DNA from: Ectocarpus siliculosus
Lineage: Eukaryota > Sar > Phaeophyceae > Ectocarpales > Ectocarpaceae
DNA length: 64,000 nucleotides
Direction: 5' to 3'
NCBI GenBank assembly: GCA_000310025.1
Contig: FN648368.1
Coordinates: 250,614 to 314,613, forward strand
The notes beneath the pieces were generated by a model, which saw nothing but the letters and a program-made list of their open reading frames with translations, was not told the origin of the DNA and made no database searches. The position numbers and the translations under genes were made by a program. Positions 59,404-64,000 of the stretch are shown here, piece after piece; within the stretch, counting starts at the first letter, position 1; the number at the start of each line of letters is the position of its first letter.

Positions 59404-61552
59404 GTGCTTGTGCTTTTGTGTCTGCTGTTTGTTGCGGGCGTTGTTCGTCTCGGTGATTCCGGACGTTGATTGGTTGGGGAACTGCACTACCATGTTGGCG
59501 ATTCTAGAGCCACGCTCAGTTTCGTGGGCACGCGGCTGGTTTTCCATCGGAGAATTATTTCTGTCTCTTGGCGTGTGTTGGCTCATCGTAAACGTTGCTG
59601 TTTGTTCACTCTCTGCCGCTTGCTTGCCGGCGGCGCTTTAGCCGTGGGGATACTGTACGTTGCGAGTTTTTGCGGCAGTGGGCACTTGTTTTGTGCGGTT
59701 TGAACAAGTTGATTGGTTTCACCCAGGTGCCTATAGCGGGGGGCAGCTTAGGATTGTTGCCTCAGCGGTTGTTTGTTTCATGTAGCTGTGCTGTTCCGCG
59801 CCATGTTGTTCATGTCAAAAGAGAACCTTTTGACCTTTTGACCAAGTCTAAAGAGACGAAAATGCTGTTGTAACACCTGGCCTGTGCCATGTCGTTGCTG
59901 TGTTGGTTCATGTCTCAAATTTCGAGTAATGTTGTTGGGCTTTGAGCGAATTTGCTTCCACCGAATTCATACGGTGCGCCGGTAGCAGTGGTAGCGCGGT
60001 GCGGCATGTGTAGGTGAGTTGCACCACACGTGGGTGTGGATGCACTCTTGTACGTTAGTTGAAGTTCCCTGTGGTATGTTGGTGTGCGTTTCTCCGTACC
60101 AACTTTCATGTACCTTTCGAGCGTGTGTACACTTTTGGGGTAGTACTGTAGGTGACCTGTGCCCACGGAAGATGTGCGTCAGTTGGACCGGTACGGACGT
60201 TACAAGGTACGGAGCAGAGACCGGAACTGCTCTACAAGTGAAGACAACAATATCATCAACGACGACATTCCTGTTTGTCCCGCACGAAAACAAACGTAGA
60301 CAACGACACGCGTCCACGATTGCGGGGAAATGATCCTGACTTCTTCAAGCATCCATCAACTCTAGACTCTCGACATCGTACGTGAAAACCGCATCAATAC
60401 ATGCCCAGTTGGTTTGGCGACTCCATGATATGGCGAGGCAGCGGACAAGAGTCGCAAGGAGTTCGGTTGGTAACCACCCCGTTTTTGGTCGCCCTGCTTT
60501 TGCTGGAATCCCATTTCTGCGGTCACCAGGTCATGCGTTGCTGACGTACAGCAGTACGAGTAGCAGCACAATGAAAGGACAGCGTAGCGCTTTACGCAGC
60601 CGCGAACCCTGTGTTTTCCATGTCCTCAGAACGAAGAATGGCAGAGGCTCACGAGACTGGTCCAGATTCAACACCTCACCCGTTGCCTGTATGGCTCATG
60701 CATGGCGTAAAACGTTTGGGTGCACGCCAAAAAAAAGTAGGCGAGTTACCAACGCGAGATGCTGGATGGGCTGCTTCATTAAATCACCAAGTGTACACAA
60801 GAGGCCATCCAAACTACGAAAGATTGCGACTGGAAAATTGGGACTGGAAAGCGCGGAAATTCTGCTTGCCAAGCGCACTAGAAGTACACACGAAACCGTC
60901 ATTCATGCCTCACACGCCATCATCAACAACACCTACGACAGACAGCGGGCCAACAAAGGCACCACACCACATGGCTGTGCTTTAGGCACTAAAACCGCCG
61001 ATAAGCGCAAGCCAGAGACCGCCTGCAGAAAAACACACCAGGAAGCCGCAGAAATCCCACGTGCCAAGAAGCCATGGCCGACCGCTGGACTCAAGACGCT
61101 GAACTCCAAGCCTTGTGGTGCCCAATCCTCTTTCGCGACACGATGGTGAAATGTCTCGGGCCCAGCACCTCACACGCCTGCGCCCTTTCACCTACAAGGC
61201 ACATCCGTCTGTCTGCCCCGTACTGCTGTATCAGCTAAACGTGTTAGCACCGCGCGGAGGCCCGCGACCACGCGGGAAATGCCCGCCGAAAAACAAAACA
61301 AAACAGCGAAAAAAAACAGCAACGATGGCACGAAACTGAGCGATTTCCAAACTACTACGAGAGCACCCGCTCGCGCCAGCAGTCACCGAGAGGAACCACA
61401 AGATCAAGCTGCTCCCTCACGTCGCACGTGCGCCGACGCACCAACCAACGCTCCCCGGGTGTAGCGTACCAAGGAAGCCTCCCTCCAACGACATGACCGG
61501 ACAAGGCCATCGAATAACCCAATCTGCCCCTGCCGACAGTCCTTGCGTTCTC
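59404..61552. other. Convergent spacer, CPSF30-like and V-ATPase gene 3' ends
   Basis: 2.1 kb, probably the two 3' UTRs. It holds a 255-codon open frame (60382-61149, plus), basic and Arg/Thr/Ser-rich, with no recognised domain and no sign of neighbouring exons. I do not call it a gene. Confidence 0.5.
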
Positions 61553-63489
61553 CTAAACCTGCGGAAAGTCGGCGACGTTGGACTGGATGATACCCACGAT
61601 GATCCCGAAGATGCCTAGCGCCGACGCGAAGATCTCTACGATGAGGATCTTCACAAACAAGGACGCGTCCTGGGCGTCCCCCAACGCGCAGGCGCTGCCG
61701 GCCACGCCCACCGAGATCCCGCTCGCCAGGTTCGTCAATCCCACCCCGAGCCCCCCGCAGAAGAGCGCGTAGCCGGCGAAGAAGGCGGTCGTCCACTCGT
61801 ACGATTCGATGTCCTCAGGTGGGTCCTACGAGGCGGTGGCAGTTCGGGCGGGATTGGTTGCCGTCTAGCGAGTGGGATGCTTGGCCCGTGCAGGTGCTTC
61901 TACCAACAACGGGGTGCTGCCTTTGAAACCATGCTGGTCTCGTAATCTCTTCCTTCTGTACGCAGAGTGTGTTACCACCCGGACCTGTTGCTTGCCTAGC
62001 GAGCACCACACGACAACTCGCTTGTGATAAATGTAGACACGAGACCGGAAAGGCTGAAACATACGGCCTCAGTGCTATTATTGCGCTCGAAGATACCGTG
62101 CATATACCCGTCGCTTTCGTCATATGCGTATAAAATAATGATTCACGAGAAGTGTGCTCGAAAGAGCATGCCAGCACTGTACAATTTTTTCAGCGTTGGT
62201 TTTTCGGGGATAGCAGTCCTAGGCACGCATGACCTTCCCGCACTGTGTTTCCTTCTCGAGTGTAGAGCCTAAGAGCAATGGTACGTGTCACTATGGCCGC
62301 AACTTGAAACAGAGGCAAATGAGAAATGCCAGGTAGGTTGCACAGGGCACACGTGCACGATAGCTACTGTCCATCACCGTTTCATTCTGCGTGGCGAGTG
62401 TAGGCTTCTGCAGCACAGGGTGGGGATGGTACAGGCTGTCTCGCAAACAGCAAGACGGAAGAAGAGGCCGTGCGTCTTCCGTGCTACGAAGTAGGTACCA
62501 CTGCCAGCCCGCGTGGATTCCGCGGCATGTGAGGCAACCAATCTCTATACCGTCCCATATGCACTAAACGAAACATCGCACGCAGTGCTCGGCATGCATA
62601 CAGCACGAGGAGCGCAGCAGTCGTGCCAATTGCTGGACACGGCATCACACTTGTAGCATATGCTATGCATATGAGGTACTTCCAGCAAAGATGTCGGTTG
62701 ACAGGGGTTGACAGGCCTGTCAAGGTCAGAAGAGGGGCACAACACTGTTAGCTGCTGATCGCGCCGCGCGAGAGCCATCTTCTCTGTACAGCGTGGCGCC
62801 AAGCCAGCAGGGCGCTCTTTCTATCTAAAGGAACTCGATACGCTAACAGCTAACGACGAACTGCGGAATTGATCTCTCTCCTTCTCTCTGTGACTCTCAG
62901 TCTATGGGACCCCTTCACGCGTGACTTGACCAAGACAGGAGGGTTACAAGGGGTCCAAACACATCAAGAAAGAGAACCGCTACAAGTACCTGTCTGTGTA
63001 CTATGATAAAGGCTGTGTACCGTGCAGTAGACGTGCATCCAGCACAGAAAAAGTGCGGCGCGACTTGCCGATGCACCCAATCCAGCAAACGATGGACATA
63101 TGAATACGTGTCTGCGCCACACAATAACGACGCCGCAGCACGTGTACTACTGTTGACAGGCTGGGTCCTTGTGCAACTGTCGCGTGCCGCACACACACCT
63201 GAATTTTGTTGGTGAGGATGATCGCCATGATCACTCCGTAAATCGCGGTCGCCTCGCAGAAAATCACGCTAACCAAGTTCTTCGACCTAATACGAGGTGC
63301 CTTCACGGCTGCGCCCATGATGCTAGACCCCGTGAGGAAGATGCCCCACCCCGCTCCCAGCACGGATAGACCCAGGGCAAACCCAATACCAAGGTTGGCC
63401 CAGCCCCAGGGCGACATATGCGTGAGAACCTCCGGCCAGCCCGCATTGCACAAGTCGTTCGTGCAGAACACCTCCGTTGATGAAGTCAT
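61553..63489 (-). CDS. VMA16: V-type ATPase proteolipid subunit c'' , 2 exons
   Basis: Minus-strand exons 63489-63199 and 61825-61553 (TAG) join in phase 0; 187 aa. The protein is a four-helix proteolipid of the V0 rotor, which carries protons across the vacuolar membrane. Exon 1: [54 protein letters not shown] with the conserved helix Glu. Exon 2: [40 protein letters not shown], and [20 protein letters not shown] with the second Glu. The SPWGWANLG start and [13 protein letters not shown] pattern fit c'' rather than subunit c, and length suits plant-type c'' without the extra first helix of yeast Vma16. The exon 2 acceptor (GTAG before GACCCACC) fits by phase. A CAG-type repeat lies just upstream of the ATG (63492-63515). 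Confidence 0.93.
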
Positions 63490-63767
63490 CGTGCGCTGCT
63501 GCTGCTGCTGCTGTTGCTTCTGCGGCCGTTGCTCCTGGCCGACGAAGCAGCTCCCACGTCAGTAGACAAACAGAATGTTCAAGTGCACACGATGCGTCGG
63601 CCCAGCTCAGTGACCTAGCAGTGTTTGCCTGGCCGCTTCGCTCTGTCTGTCTCTCGGAAGCACAAGCGGCTTTAGCACAATTTTGGAGTTGGGGGGGTCG
63701 GAGAGGGGAATATTAGGAGAGGGGCAGGGTTGTCCACGTAGGGTTTGCATGGCGCGTGGTCTGTGTT
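63490..63767. other. Upstream of the V-ATPase gene
   Basis: It should hold the promoter and 5' UTR of the proteolipid gene. A GCTGCT tract follows the ATG region. No other feature is seen. Confidence 0.5.
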
Positions 63768-64000
63768 CTAATAAATGAAACCGACAAACCGACGACGCCT
63801 TCGACTCCGACAAACCGACGACTCCGATTCGTCGAGAGGTTCGCTTTCCGGCGTTCCGAGGTTCCCAGCCTGCATGGTTATGAGTACACCCGAGAACGGG
63901 TCGACAAGCACCCCACATACGACGCACGCATGATACGCGACCACGATGTCCGTTGTGAAGACTGTGAAAAGCAGGAAGGCGATGCTGACAGCTCTAGAGC
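63768..64000 (-). other. Possible membrane-protein exon cut by the right edge
   Basis: The minus frame reads in from the edge as AVSIAFLLFTVFTTDIVVAY, a convincing membrane helix ending in an acidic/aromatic motif, then meets a possible donor GTATGTG at about 63916. If not spliced there the frame continues to a TAG at 63768. Helix ends of this TDIVVAYH kind occur in the second helix of cyclic-nucleotide-gated and related channels, but one helix cannot prove it. Confidence 0.3.

Noticed and set aside
60382-61149. 255-codon plus-strand open frame as a gene
   Set aside because: Long for chance, but the composition is irregular, there is no recognised domain, and it lies in a convergent 3' region. 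An RNA-seq track would decide.
1-64000. CRISPR array, operon or prophage features
   Set aside because: No regularly spaced repeats with unique spacers, and spliced genes throughout. This is eukaryotic nuclear DNA.

Overview
The window is nuclear DNA of an intron-rich eukaryote. Genes are split into short exons with good GT-AG (two GC-AG) introns. There are long UTR-like spacers, many poly-G/C tracts and short tandem repeats, and two 100-N scaffold gaps. A plant-like CPSF30 with a YTH domain, a CCT-domain protein, a stramenopile-style FYVE fusion and TTAGGG-type telomeric motifs point to a stramenopile, most likely a brown alga of the Ectocarpus type. That is inference: no marker gene here proves it.

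Seven genes can be rebuilt exon by exon, and nearly all exon phases agree. (1) 642-2581, minus: the 5' part of a pyruvate kinase that runs off the left edge. (2) 5545-11986, minus: an 11-exon ArsJ-type MFS transporter (organoarsenical efflux). (3) 15179-35734, minus: a 20.6-kb, 24-exon gene for a fused SCP2 - FYVE - coiled coil - membrane - ABC1/UbiB kinase - beta-lactamase-like protein of about 1589 aa. (4) 37285-44457, plus: an alpha/beta hydrolase. (5) 46732-49675, minus: a CCT-domain protein. (6) 50088-59403, plus: an 11-exon CPSF30-like protein with CCCH fingers, a YTH domain and a DCD domain. (7) 61553-63489, minus: V-ATPase proteolipid c''. The right edge may hold one exon of an eighth, membrane protein.

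The three left genes lie head-to-tail on the minus strand. From 35 kb onward genes alternate strand, giving divergent pairs (35.7/37.3 kb and 49.7/50.1 kb) and convergent pairs (44.5/46.7 kb and 59.4/61.6 kb). The genes do not form an operon or one pathway. The functions are central carbon metabolism, arsenic export, membrane lipid/quinone biology, mRNA 3'-end processing and vacuolar acidification.

Repeats sit mostly in introns: a poly-G-bounded non-autonomous element family (six copies or fragments), a tRNA-derived SINE (two copies), and several local tandem duplications. Both N-gaps are flanked by two readings of the same DNA, one of them degraded after a poly-G tract, so both look like false gaps with artificial duplications.
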